64,000 bases of DNA from Actinomyces sp. oral taxon 171 str. F0337. GTDB taxonomy: Bacteria > Actinomycetota > Actinomycetes > Actinomycetales > Actinomycetaceae. Where the stretch lies: NCBI RefSeq assembly GCF_005696555.1, contig NZ_CP040005.1, forward strand, positions 62,001 to 126,000, written 5' to 3'. Both the position numbers and the translations under genes were made by a program. Positions 49,798-58,312 of the stretch are shown piece after piece. The number at the start of each line of letters is the position of its first letter. The first letter of the stretch is position 1. Below the pieces are notes generated by a model. The model did no database searches. It was not told where the DNA came from and saw nothing but the letters and a program-made list of their open reading frames with translations.

Positions 49798-50521
49798 CTT
49801 CGAGACGCTGCGCGAGCTCATCGCCGGATTCTCCGCCGGATCGGACGCCCGCCCCGCCGAGCCGACCTCCGACGGCCTGGCCGCGCGCCGCCCGCGCCCG
49901 CCGCTGGACTGCCAGGGGCCGGATGCACTCGCCCTCGGCCCCCAGGAGTCCTACCCCTACAGCCTGCACGAGACCTTCGAACGCCGCTCGTCGTCGACCA
50001 GCTATGGCACCGAGCCGCTTGAGGCCGAGCCCCTCCTGGCGATGGTGCGCGACGCCCTGGCCGACGACGCGAGCACCTGGGGCCAGGACGCGGCGTCCTG
50101 CCCCCTGGAGCCCTTCGTCCTCCTCCTGCGCCCGCGCGGGGCCGAGCCCAGCATCTACCGGGTGCGGCTCGACGGCGTCGACCTCGTCCGCCCCCTGCCG
50201 CAGGCCGAGGAGATCGAGGGCATGGCGGTGCAGAAGGAGTTCGCCCGCGCCGGCGCCATCGTCTCGGTGGCCGCCAACCTCGATCAGGCCGACACCTGGG
50301 GCGGGGCGGCCGGCTACCGCTTCACCATGAGCCGCAGCGCCGCTCTCATCTACTCGCTGCACCTGCGCGCCATCGCCCGGGGACTGGTGGGGACGGTCTT
50401 CGCCGGCTTCGCCACCTCGGCGGTGCGTCACCTGCTGGACTCCGACGGCGTCAGCCGCCACCAGATGTTCGCCGTCACCATCGCCAGCCCGCTGACAGAA
50501 CCGCCCGATGAGGCCCGATGA
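49787..50521 (+). CDS. SagB-type nitroreductase-like azoline oxidase
   Basis: 244-residue FMN oxidoreductase-like protein. FERRSSSTSYGTEPLE matches the RRSxxx(Y/F) start of SagB-like domains, and IARGLVGTVF-type segments close the fold. Likely to dehydrogenate azolines, perhaps as a heterodimer with the domain of the gene before it, whose end it overlaps by 11 bases. GTG 49787 is preceded by GGGAGG. Two such domains in one cluster is unusual; one may be structural. Confidence 0.75.
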   Translation: MRTDFETLRELIAGFSAGSDARPAEPTSDGLAARRPRPPLDCQGPDALALGPQESYPYSLHETFERRSSSTSYGTEPLEAEPLLAMVRDALADDASTWGQDAASCPLEPFVLLLRPRGAEPSIYRVRLDGVDLVRPLPQAEEIEGMAVQKEFARAGAIVSVAANLDQADTWGGAAGYRFTMSRSAALIYSLHLRAIARGLVGTVFAGFATSAVRHLLDSDGVSRHQMFAVTIASPLTEPPDEAR

Positions 50522-50623
50522 GGCGGCCGGCTAGCCCCGGCCCACCAGCCGCGAGCGCCCCTGACAGCCGTCGGCCATACGGACCCAGAACTGCATACCG
50601 CGTCACAGAGTCCCACAGACCAC

Positions 50624-50681
50624 CCCGTTCGCGGGGTTGGGGCCCGGTCCCGGCAGACCGGACCCCCGGGGCCCGAACGGG
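50624..50681 (+). promoter_or_regulatory. Large GC hairpin before precursor gene
   Basis: CCCGTTCG (50624-50631) pairs with CGAACGGG (50674-50681); alternative inner pairing GGGGCCC/GGGCCCC competes. It lies in the 207-base gap before the precursor gene. It may terminate or attenuate part of the upstream transcript or stabilise the precursor mRNA. Confidence 0.5.
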
Positions 50682-50711
50682 CCCCGCTCCTGCCCACAAG
50701 ACATCTGAGAG

Positions 50712-50721
50712 AAGGAGGTGA
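50712..50721 (+). promoter_or_regulatory. Near-perfect ribosome binding site of precursor gene
   Basis: AAGGAGGTGA pairs fully with the 16S 3' end and lies 7 bases before the ATG at 50729. It is the strongest such site in this cluster, consistent with high precursor synthesis. Confidence 0.8.
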
Positions 50722-50728
50722 ACAGCAT

Positions 50729-50932
50729 ATGACGAACAGCTCGATTGATCTCACCCTCGCCGACAGTGACTTCGGCGTCGAGGAGCTGCCCGAGGGCAAC
50801 GCCCTGGGTTGTGCCTTCAGCCACGCCAGCGCGTCCTGCCCGGCCAGTGCCGCCTCGGCCTCGTGCCCGGCCAGCGCCGCCTCGGCCTCGTGCCCGTCCT
50901 GCGCAGCCAGCGCATCGACGACGTCCTGCTGA
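50729..50932 (+). CDS. RiPP precursor peptide, thiopeptide/LAP-like
   Basis: 67-residue precursor. The N-terminal half (1-27) is an acidic leader: SSIDLTLADSDFGVEELPEG, of the kind bound by RRE domains. The rest is a Cys/Ser/Ala/Thr-rich core with six Cys (28, 37, 46, 55, 58, 67). From residue 33 it is made of 9-residue units: ASASCPASA, ASASCPASA, ASASCPSCA, then ASASTTSC. Cys would become thiazoles and Ser/Thr dehydroalanines. No cleavage site can be fixed; after G27 is plausible. It sits between two modification gene blocks and has a strong ribosome site. Confidence 0.85.
   Translation: MTNSSIDLTLADSDFGVEELPEGNALGCAFSHASASCPASAASASCPASAASASCPSCAASASTTSC
50825..50929 (+). repeat. 27-bp tandem repeats coding the peptide core
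   Basis: Three full 27-base units (50825-50851, 50852-50878, 50879-50905) and one partial (50906-50929) encode the 9-residue core repeats. Units 2 and 3 share the first 18 bases exactly, consistent with slippage or duplication. Copy number may vary between strains. Confidence 0.85.
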
Positions 50933-51030
50933 CGACCCCATGGTGGCGGGTAGGGGACCGGGGTCTCCTGCCCGCCACTCGCGGTACCCCGGAGCCCCGC
51001 GAACCGACCTGAGGGAGCCACGAGCCCACG

Positions 51031-52260
51031 ATGAGCACGGTGATGAGCACGGTGATGAGCACGCCGACGAGCCCGCCGACGAGCCCTGGTAGCCCCCCGA
51101 CGTCTCCGATCCCGCGCCTGCGCCGCGGCGTGAGCCTCATCGTCGGGATGGACGACCAGCCGATGCTGTTCGACTCCGACTCGGGCAAGTACCACAGGCT
51201 CGGCGCGGCCGCCGCCTTCATCGTGGGCCAGTTCGACGGGGTGCGCCCCCTGCCGACCATCATCGAGGAGCTGCCCCAGGACATCGACGAGGCGGGCGCC
51301 CAGCGCATCACGGGCCTGGTCGACAACCTGCGCGACAAGGGCCTCCTGGCAGGCGGCGAACCCGCCCCCGCCGTCCCTGAGGCCCCGGTGCGCACCAGGC
51401 GCACCCGCGGACGCCACACCGCCCAGCCCCGCCAGGCCCGCCACCTCAAGGTCGAGAGGCCCCGCCGCAGCGGGGGCTGGTGGCTGCCCCGCATCATCAT
51501 CGCCCGCAAGTACCACCGGATCGTCGCCCCGATCGTCACCCTGCTCCAGCGCCTACCGGCCCCCGCGCTCAGCTGGGTCTTCCTGGCACTGGCGACCTGC
51601 GGCTACGCGGCCGGGGCCATGGTGCTCAGCTCCCTGGCCGGTGGGCCCCGCCCCGGTGTCCTCGTCCTCGTCACGGCGGTGGCGATCCAGCTGGTGAGCA
51701 TCCTGCTGCACGAGTCCTGGCACGCCATCGTCGCCGGCTACCTGGGCACCCCCATCCGGGGACTGGGGGTGGCGCTCATGTTCTGGGCGATCCCCATCGC
51801 CTACGTCGACCGCACCGACTCCTACCGGGTGCGCTCCCGGAGCGGACTGACCATGCTGGCCCTGGCCGGCATCTTCTCCGACGGCGTCGTCTGCGGCCTG
51901 GAGGCGGCCATCGCCTGGGCCTCGACGGGAACAGTGCGCCAGGTCGCCCTGACCCTGTGCGCCTTCCAGCTCACGATGCTCGTCACCAACCTCAACCCCC
52001 TCACCCAGTCCGACGGCGTCGCCGCCATCGAGGCGGCCACCGGCTCGGTCAACCTGCGCGGGCGATCCATGTTCGTGCTGCGCTGCGTCCTGAGGCGCCA
52101 GCCCCTGCCGCCGGCCCTGGCCGTCATGCGGCCCGCGGTGCGCTGGGGCTACTTCATCTACGGGCTGGCGTGCTCTCTTCTCGGACTGCTGGCCTTCGTG
52201 ATGAGCATTGTATGGATAGGCTACTGGCTGTACGCCCTCGTGAAAGGTTTCCTCCTATGA
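51031..52260 (+). CDS. RRE-like/M50 metalloprotease fusion of RiPP cluster
   Basis: 409-residue membrane protein. Residues 35-115 look like a PqqD/RRE leader-binding domain (VSLIVGMDDQPMLFDSDSGKYHRLG and the loop before LVDNLRDKGLL). Then come about five membrane helices with HESWH (HExxH zinc site) and NPLTQSDG (NPxxxxDG), the site-2/M50 protease signature. It may remove the leader during or after export, or process a regulator. ATG 51031 gives a Met/Ser/Thr/Pro-rich start; a start nearer residue 10 is possible. It overlaps the next gene by 4 bases. Confidence 0.78.
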   Translation: MSTVMSTVMSTPTSPPTSPGSPPTSPIPRLRRGVSLIVGMDDQPMLFDSDSGKYHRLGAAAAFIVGQFDGVRPLPTIIEELPQDIDEAGAQRITGLVDNLRDKGLLAGGEPAPAVPEAPVRTRRTRGRHTAQPRQARHLKVERPRRSGGWWLPRIIIARKYHRIVAPIVTLLQRLPAPALSWVFLALATCGYAAGAMVLSSLAGGPRPGVLVLVTAVAIQLVSILLHESWHAIVAGYLGTPIRGLGVALMFWAIPIAYVDRTDSYRVRSRSGLTMLALAGIFSDGVVCGLEAAIAWASTGTVRQVALTLCAFQLTMLVTNLNPLTQSDGVAAIEAATGSVNLRGRSMFVLRCVLRRQPLPPALAVMRPAVRWGYFIYGLACSLLGLLAFVMSIVWIGYWLYALVKGFLL

Positions 52261-54899
52261 CGCAGCCGGTTCTCTCTCGTGCCGGTGCCTCCCCCTCCCG
52301 ACAGCCACAGCCGCAGCCCGTATCCGCCGTGACCCCCGGGGAGCCCATCCCGTCCGCTCCGTCCTCCGCCGTACCAGCGTCGGTACCGGCATCGGAGCCG
52401 GAGCCCCCGGCCCTGGCCCAGCCCGCCGTGGCCCTGCCGACCCTCGTGCGTCTGGGCGGGCTCCCGGTGCGGGCCGTCCCCGAGACCAGCGCCGCCGTCA
52501 TCGGCAACCTGGACTACCTGCGCCGGCTCGACGAGGTGCTCGACGGCGCCGCGAAGCAGCTGCTCGACCCGCTCTACGAGATCGTCCCCACCCTGGACAA
52601 GACCGAGCGCCGCCCGGTCCTGCGCGCCAAGCGCCGCGTCTTCCAGGGGCGCGCCACCGGCCTGTCCGAGGAGGTCCTGGCCGCCCTGCCCGCTGAGCTG
52701 CGCGCGCTGCTGGAGCGCTGGGACGCCCTGGTGGCCCGCAAGGAGGAGACCCGCGCGCGCCTGGCCGTCCTGGTCGACGTCGACCTGGACCGCAGCCGCG
52801 AGCTGCTGGCGGCCGGCCTCGACGAGCCCGGCTACCAGGAGGCCCTGGCGATCGCCGCCCCGGCCCTCATCTCCACCCTGGCCGCCCGCGGTCGCAGGCT
52901 CGAGGACCCCCGCGTCCTGCGCACCCTCTACACCCTGGCCACCCGGGCCGCCCTCAAGACCAGCCCCTTCTCGGGGCTGACCACCGTCAACGAGGCGGGC
53001 CGGCCCTCCACCGGTCGCAGCCACCGCATGGTGGCCACCCACCTGGCCTACCGCATCCTGAGTACCACCGCCCAGGACCTGGCCCCCGACAGCGCCCTCT
53101 ACCTCGAGCCCGCCCCCGTGCGTCGGGCCTACAGCGCCGATCCCGGCCCAGGCGCGGCCGGCGCCTACGGCCAGTACCCGCCCAGTGAGGCCGAGGCGGA
53201 GACGCTGACCGTCCTCGGCGAGCACGAGTACGGCAACGGCATGGTCTTCCGCCAGGAGAGTGTCCAGCCCGCCCGCTGGCTCCAGGAGACCCACGACGCC
53301 CTGACCGGCGGCGGCATGCACGCCGTGCTCAGCGTGCGCGACGCCTGCGAGCGAGTGGGCGGCGCCGACCCCCGCCTGCGCCTGGAGCGGCTGCTGGCCT
53401 CCGGCGCCATCGTGCCGCACGTGCCCTGGTACCGCGGGGAGAACCCCTTCCCGCTGCTGGCCGCCTCACTCTCACCGGAGCAGCAGCGCCAGTGGGGCAA
53501 GGACCTGGCCTGGCTGGCCCGGCTCGACGACGCCGTCGGCGCCGCCGACGGGCCCGGCCGCGCCGAGCTCCTCAACCGCACGGTGCGCCTGGCCGAGCGC
53601 GTCTTCCCCGACGGCGAGCTCGGCGAGCGCCCCAGCGGCTTCCTCTACGAGGACCGCGAGTCCACCCGCAGCTGGGTCGACCCCCTCGAGGACGCCCCCT
53701 TCGAGCAGGACGTCAAGACCCTGGGCGAGCTCGCCGACCCCTGGGTGGCCCGCTCCCACATCTACGACCTCATGGTGGCCCGCTTCGTCTCCCTGTTCGG
53801 AAACGGCGGGGTGTGCAAGGACCCGCTGGCCTTCTTCATGACCATCGCCCACGCCCCCGACGGCGACCAGGAGATGCTGCGCGCCGCCGGGCTCGACTAC
53901 GCCGCCGGCCCTGATGAGGAGCGCGCCGCCCTGTCCGGCGGGCACTCCGGCTCGCCCAGGCACCTGGGCGCCTTCCTCCAGCCGGTGGCCCCCAGCGCCC
54001 GGACCTACGCCGCCGGCGGGGGCCTGACCGTCGTCAACGCCTTCACCAACGCCAACGGCTCCCTCCAGGCCCGCTTCCACCGGCTCCTGGGCTCCGGCTT
54101 CCGGGAGCGCCTGGCCACACGGATCCGCACCGCCTGGGGCACCGAGCGGGTCCTGGAGATCCAGGCCAGCACCGAGTGCAACACCGGTCAGGCCGTCTCC
54201 TGCGGACTCCTGCCGCCGCTGGGCCTGCCCGGTGAGCCGGGAGCGCCGGACGCGGTCCCCCTCAGCTCCCTGCGGCTCCTCCACGACCCGGCCACGAGCA
54301 CCCTGTTCCTGGCCGACGACGCCGGGCCCGTGGGACTGGCCTACCTGGGCCTGACACCCCAGTACCTCCTGGGCGGCTACCTGTCCTGGCTGGTGCTGCT
54401 GAGCGACCCGTGGTCCCGGCTGCCCCCGTTCGCGGACCACTGGACCAGCCGCCGTCGGGACCTGAACGGGCCCCTGCCCGACGAGGTGACGCACGCCGAG
54501 CGGACCGTGGCCGGCCGGCTGGTCACCCGGCGCGAGTCCTGGACCTTCCCGGCCGACCGGATCGCCCCGCTCATGGACCGCGACCTGACCACGACCCTGC
54601 TGCACATGGACGACCTGCGCAAGCAGTGGGACATACCGACGGAGGTGTTCGTTCACCAGCACATGCCCTCCCAGGGCGCCACCTTCGACCAGCACAAGCC
54701 CCGCTACGTGGACCTCACCTCGCCGGTCTCGCTGCTGGCGCTGCGCGGCTGGATCGACCCCGGCGCCGCCCACATCAGCTTCGTCGAGGCCCTCCCGGCC
54801 CGCGGCCAGGCCCTGGGACTCACCCAGGACGGCGAGCCGACGGTGGCCGAGTACCTGGTGGGGCTCCAGTGGCCCAAGAACCTGGGAGGCATGGCATGA
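52257..54899 (+). CDS. LanB-type glutamylation protein of split dehydratase
   Basis: 880-residue class I lanthipeptide-type dehydratase N-domain. A Pro/Ala-rich 60-residue start leads to the conserved region, including the hallmark TRAALKTSPFSGLTTV. It transfers glutamate from glutamyl-tRNA to Ser/Thr of the precursor. The elimination domain is not here but on the next gene, the split arrangement of goadsporin and thiopeptide clusters. It overlaps both neighbours by 4 bases. Confidence 0.88.
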   Translation: MTQPVLSRAGASPSRQPQPQPVSAVTPGEPIPSAPSSAVPASVPASEPEPPALAQPAVALPTLVRLGGLPVRAVPETSAAVIGNLDYLRRLDEVLDGAAKQLLDPLYEIVPTLDKTERRPVLRAKRRVFQGRATGLSEEVLAALPAELRALLERWDALVARKEETRARLAVLVDVDLDRSRELLAAGLDEPGYQEALAIAAPALISTLAARGRRLEDPRVLRTLYTLATRAALKTSPFSGLTTVNEAGRPSTGRSHRMVATHLAYRILSTTAQDLAPDSALYLEPAPVRRAYSADPGPGAAGAYGQYPPSEAEAETLTVLGEHEYGNGMVFRQESVQPARWLQETHDALTGGGMHAVLSVRDACERVGGADPRLRLERLLASGAIVPHVPWYRGENPFPLLAASLSPEQQRQWGKDLAWLARLDDAVGAADGPGRAELLNRTVRLAERVFPDGELGERPSGFLYEDRESTRSWVDPLEDAPFEQDVKTLGELADPWVARSHIYDLMVARFVSLFGNGGVCKDPLAFFMTIAHAPDGDQEMLRAAGLDYAAGPDEERAALSGGHSGSPRHLGAFLQPVAPSARTYAAGGGLTVVNAFTNANGSLQARFHRLLGSGFRERLATRIRTAWGTERVLEIQASTECNTGQAVSCGLLPPLGLPGEPGAPDAVPLSSLRLLHDPATSTLFLADDAGPVGLAYLGLTPQYLLGGYLSWLVLLSDPWSRLPPFADHWTSRRRDLNGPLPDEVTHAERTVAGRLVTRRESWTFPADRIAPLMDRDLTTTLLHMDDLRKQWDIPTEVFVHQHMPSQGATFDQHKPRYVDLTSPVSLLALRGWIDPGAAHISFVEALPARGQALGLTQDGEPTVAEYLVGLQWPKNLGGMA

Positions 54900-56086
54900 G
54901 CGCCCACGACGACGCCCAGTCCAACCGGCGCGAGCAGCGCAACCAGCCCAGCCGGCTCATCCGCTCCCGCAGGCTGCGCTGGCTCGGGGGGCGCTCGCGG
55001 GCCGGTGAGCAGGCGGAGCGCGCTGGGCAGCCCGATCAGTCCAGCCAGTCCATTCAGTCCGACCCGTCCGGCCAGGGAGGCGTGACTCCGCAGGTGGGTG
55101 GCTCGATCCCGGGGATCCAGCCCCTGGAGATGGCGGCCGCCGACTTCGGCAACCTGCGCGCCCAGCACAGCTCGATGCGTCAGCGGGGGGCGGCGATGGC
55201 TGGTCAGCGCGAGGGGGTCGGCTGGCTGTATGCGCGGATCTACTGCGCCGGCGGGGACGACACCGACGCCCTGCTGCCCGAGGTCGCCCAGTGGCTGACC
55301 CGGGCCCGCGGCCAGTGGGACATCCGTTCGGCGCACTTCCTGCGCTTCGTCGACCTGCGCGGCCACCACATCCGGTTGCGGCTCAAGGCCGTCGAGGGCG
55401 TTCTGGATGAGGCCTACGCGAGCATGCGCGAGCTGGGGGCCGTGGCCCAGCAGGCCGAGGCGCGCACGGTCCAGCGCCTCGTCTCGGACCCGATGACCGG
55501 CGGGATCGGCGCCAGCCGGCCCGGCATCACCTTCGGTGTCTACGGCCCCGAGTACGACAAGTACGGGGGAGTGGCCGGTGTCGAGGAGGCCGAGCGCCAC
55601 TTCTACGTCTCCAGCCGATGGTGCCTGGACCACCAGGTCTGGCAGATCCCGAGGCCGGTGCCGCGGGCGGCCCTGGCGGCGCGGTTCCTGGCGCTGGCGG
55701 CCCGCAGTGCGCCGCTGCCCGAGGCCGAGCTGCTCTCCGCCCACCTGCGGATGTGGGGATCACGGCTTCCCGCGCACCTGCGCGACGGCAGCGCCCTGGG
55801 GCCGATTGTTCAGCAGCTGCTGGAGGTCATCGAGTTCCAGTTCGATGAGATCCCGTCCTGGAGCCAGGCGGCCGGTGCCATCGGCGAGCTGGCCGACGAC
55901 GCCGGGCGCGCCATCGGAGTCATGGGGGCGGGCACCGGTGGGCGCCGGGCCCTGGACCTGCTGCACATCGACGTCAACCGGCTCGGCCTCAACCCGGCCG
56001 AGGAGTGCGTCGCCGGGCTGTGCGCCCGCCAGCTCCTGACCGGGGGCGCCGTGCCCCCGGCCCAGCCCTCAGCCGCCGTCGGGTAG
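54896..56086 (+). CDS. SpaB_C/thiopeptide-type elimination protein
   Basis: 396-residue protein with a basic, Arg/Gln-rich 65-residue start and a SpaB_C domain (VGWLYARIYCAGG at about residue 105; LRLKAVEGV; FGVYGPEYDKYGG). This domain removes glutamate to leave dehydroalanine/dehydrobutyrine, or in a sister clade forms the pyridine ring of thiopeptides. It is the only SpaB_C protein in the cluster. It ends the operon; 339 bases to the next gene hold only repeats. Confidence 0.82.
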   Translation: MSAHDDAQSNRREQRNQPSRLIRSRRLRWLGGRSRAGEQAERAGQPDQSSQSIQSDPSGQGGVTPQVGGSIPGIQPLEMAAADFGNLRAQHSSMRQRGAAMAGQREGVGWLYARIYCAGGDDTDALLPEVAQWLTRARGQWDIRSAHFLRFVDLRGHHIRLRLKAVEGVLDEAYASMRELGAVAQQAEARTVQRLVSDPMTGGIGASRPGITFGVYGPEYDKYGGVAGVEEAERHFYVSSRWCLDHQVWQIPRPVPRAALAARFLALAARSAPLPEAELLSAHLRMWGSRLPAHLRDGSALGPIVQQLLEVIEFQFDEIPSWSQAAGAIGELADDAGRAIGVMGAGTGGRRALDLLHIDVNRLGLNPAEECVAGLCARQLLTGGAVPPAQPSAAVG

Positions 56087-56149
56087 CTGGGCACTGCCTG
56101 GCCCCTGAACCCCGAAACGCGCCGAAGTGGCCATGAGAAGGCCCCTGAT

Positions 56150-56241
56150 TGTCGATGAAGGGCGCCAGAGTGTGCATGAAGTGTCGATGAGGTGTTCATG
56201 AAGGGCCGTGGAGTGTCGATGAAGGACCGGAAGTGTCCACG
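56150..56241. repeat. Short-repeat array, copy A
   Basis: Imperfect repeats of GTGTCGATGAAGGG and GTGTCCATGAAG, 12-20 bases apart. The same stretch recurs in copy B (58146-58281) with about ten differences in 88 bases. Copies A and B flank the AlbA_2 gene in the same orientation. No hairpin potential; possible protein-binding array. Confidence 0.8.
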
Positions 56242-56362
56242 GTGCTGACATCAACACTGCACTGACCTCCCAGCCTGAGAAGAAACCCTGGGATTCCAAC
56301 GATCTGTGCCAGGCGCTTCGACGGCTGGCGCGCTGATGTCAGCGCTGTGGACACTGGGCCAT

Positions 56363-56416
56363 TGCCGGACCCGCTGGCGCGCCCTCAGTCGTCCAGATGG
56401 GAGATGACTTTGGCGG
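56363..56416. repeat. Duplicated 3' end of purB, copy A
   Basis: 54 bases at 56363-56416 match 58313-58366 at 47 positions. The right-hand copy includes the purB stop and the last codons (SHLDD stop on the minus strand). The left-hand copy is a remnant next to the AlbA_2 gene, so it marks the far edge of an insertion. Confidence 0.85.
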
Positions 56417-56425
56417 GCCCGCCCA

Positions 56426-58126
56426 TCAGGCGCGGCGGTACGTGGTGGTGGTGTCACCTCGACGGCCGTCTTTCTCAACGAATCCGGCCTCCTCGAGATG
56501 TTTGAGCGCGTACGTCACCTGGCGCGGTGACAGGCCTGTGGCCTCGACGATCTGCTGGCGCGTGCGCGGCCCGTCCTCGAGGCTGGCCCAGACGGCGGGC
56601 GTGTTGGTGGACAGGGCGGAGATCTCTGGGGGAACAGCTATGTCTGTGGTGTCGGAAGTCGGTCGAGTGCTGTCGGAGGCAAGAACGTAGGAGGTGGAGC
56701 CGCGTTGTCCTTGGGCCTCGGCGTAGCCCCGGTTCACCAGCTCCTGGAGTTGACGACGGGCCTGCTGGGAGTCGCAGCCGAAGCGACGGCGATAGGAGGA
56801 GTTCGTCCACGACTTTCCGTGCCGCATCTCGACCAGTGCGTGGCGCTGCTCGATGCCGAAGCCCTGGGCTTCAAGGCCGGACAACCAGGTGAGATCCTCA
56901 GGTGAGAGGAGCGCGCTTCGGGGAAGCAGAGCCGTGAAGCGCACGCCGGTGTCCTGAAAGCGGACGGGTTCCATGTCTGCCTCTCGCAGGGCGCGACGGA
57001 CCTCCCGAATACCGGAGCCCAGGCCTTCGATCACGCGCCGTCCCTCGTGGTCCGTGGCGAAGGTGCAGATGGTGTAGAGGTGCTCGTTGACCGCAGACTT
57101 CCCGTCTCGTGTGCCGAGCTGATCCACGCTCAGCCCCCACAGACCACCTGGGCTGGAGATGACGAGGCGGTCGTGCAGCAGACGAATCTCAATCCCCTTC
57201 GACAGCGCGGGCTCGGAGAGGTCTCGGTGGACGAGAGCGTTGGCGATGAGCTCACGAACCGCGACGAGCGGGAACTCGTGGACATCGCGGCCATGTCCGT
57301 CATCCCCGAACTGGATGCGTGTCTGCGTGGTGCGTGCGACCCAGTCAACGGCGTCGGCGAGCATCTGAGGCAGGGGGCCCGCGATCGTGAGCCGATCTGT
57401 TGCCCTGACCGCGTCATTCGTGTCGGTGACGGCGGCTGTGATGGACAGGCCGGGGAACTGCCTCTGGGGATAACGGCCCAGCGCGTACAGCCCTGCCCGG
57501 GTCGCCTCTCCGTCCTCGGTGAGGATGTTCAGGTTGAGGAGGACCTCGGTATCAGACTGTCCGCCGAGCGCGGTGGAGCCGGCGCGAACCGCTCGGAGAA
57601 AGCGCTGAACCAGATCGTTGTCGAGGCTGTCGATGGAGGTGCCGGGAACGGCAACGGAGTCCTGCCGAGGACGTTGGTGGCGCAGAAGGAGCTGCTGCTC
57701 CTCCTGCTGCGACATGCGGTAGTCGCCGTCGTACTGGCGGAGGTACGCCGCCCCCGTCTCCCTCCACCGGCATGGCTTGCTGTTGACGGGAACTTCCTGC
57801 ACGTTGGCGGCGACGACGGTCTTGCCCTCAACGGTGATGGCGTGCGTATCGACAGCGATCTCGGTGGAGAAGCCCTGACGAGCCTGGGAGATGAGGGCCT
57901 GCTGGAGCTCGTGCGGGTCCTGGACTCCGACGACGGACACCGGATCCTCGCCGACACCCAGGAGGATGGTGCCGCCTCCAGGAAGATTCGCGAAGGCCGA
58001 CAGTGTGGGACCGAGGGCGTTGCGGGAGTACTCGGAGAATGTCTTCGCCTCGATCTCAAGGCAGTCGCCGCCCTCCAGTGCCAAACGAGCGAGGGCTTCC
58101 GTGAGGTCAGTCAGATCGACAATCAC
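56426..58126 (-). CDS. AlbA_2/HATPase-domain DNA-binding protein
   Basis: 566-residue protein of the COG2865 type. The N-terminal AlbA_2 (Schlafen-AlbA) domain includes EGGDCLEIEAKTF and LPGGGTILLGVGED. A central helical region leads to an HATPase-like domain (REL-IANALVHRDLS and DRLVISSPGGLWG) and a C-terminal winged-helix region. Such proteins are transcription regulators or defence-associated nucleases/helicases; which applies here is unknown. GTG 58126 is chosen; a -10 TACAAT lies 6 bases upstream, so the mRNA is probably leaderless. Flanked by direct repeats. Confidence 0.82.
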   Translation of the reverse strand: MIVDLTDLTEALARLALEGGDCLEIEAKTFSEYSRNALGPTLSAFANLPGGGTILLGVGEDPVSVVGVQDPHELQQALISQARQGFSTEIAVDTHAITVEGKTVVAANVQEVPVNSKPCRWRETGAAYLRQYDGDYRMSQQEEQQLLLRHQRPRQDSVAVPGTSIDSLDNDLVQRFLRAVRAGSTALGGQSDTEVLLNLNILTEDGEATRAGLYALGRYPQRQFPGLSITAAVTDTNDAVRATDRLTIAGPLPQMLADAVDWVARTTQTRIQFGDDGHGRDVHEFPLVAVRELIANALVHRDLSEPALSKGIEIRLLHDRLVISSPGGLWGLSVDQLGTRDGKSAVNEHLYTICTFATDHEGRRVIEGLGSGIREVRRALREADMEPVRFQDTGVRFTALLPRSALLSPEDLTWLSGLEAQGFGIEQRHALVEMRHGKSWTNSSYRRRFGCDSQQARRQLQELVNRGYAEAQGQRGSTSYVLASDSTRPTSDTTDIAVPPEISALSTNTPAVWASLEDGPRTRQQIVEATGLSPRQVTYALKHLEEAGFVEKDGRRGDTTTTYRRA

Positions 58127-58132
58127 ATGTCA

Positions 58133-58138
58133 ATTGTA
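58133..58138 (-). promoter_or_regulatory. -10 element of the AlbA_2 gene
   Basis: TACAAT on the minus strand, six bases before GTG 58126; no clear -35 found, and the repeat array B lies just upstream, where it may serve as regulator site. Confidence 0.5.
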
Positions 58139-58145
58139 CATAAAG

Positions 58146-58281
58146 TGTCGATGAAGGGTCCCAGAGTGTCCATGAAGTGTCGATGAGATGTCCATGAAGG
58201 GCCGTAGAGTGTTGATGAAGGGCCCGAAAGTGTCGATCAACGACCATGAGTGTCGATGAAGGACGTCATGTGTCCATAAAG
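58146..58281. repeat. Short-repeat array, copy B
   Basis: Seven to eight imperfect units around GTGTC(G/C)ATGAA, directly upstream of the AlbA_2 gene; the first 88 bases align with copy A at 56150-56241. Confidence 0.8.
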
Positions 58282-58312
58282 GAACTGCTGGCCGGCTGGC
58301 GGTCTGTGCCAG

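Noticed and set aside
50518..50721. Small open frame directly before the precursor gene
   Set aside because: Arg/Pro-rich, overlaps the hairpin and ribosome site region, no family similarity; likely noncoding.
56150..58281. CRISPR array
   Set aside because: Units are short, imperfect, irregularly spaced and have no unique spacers; no cas genes nearby.
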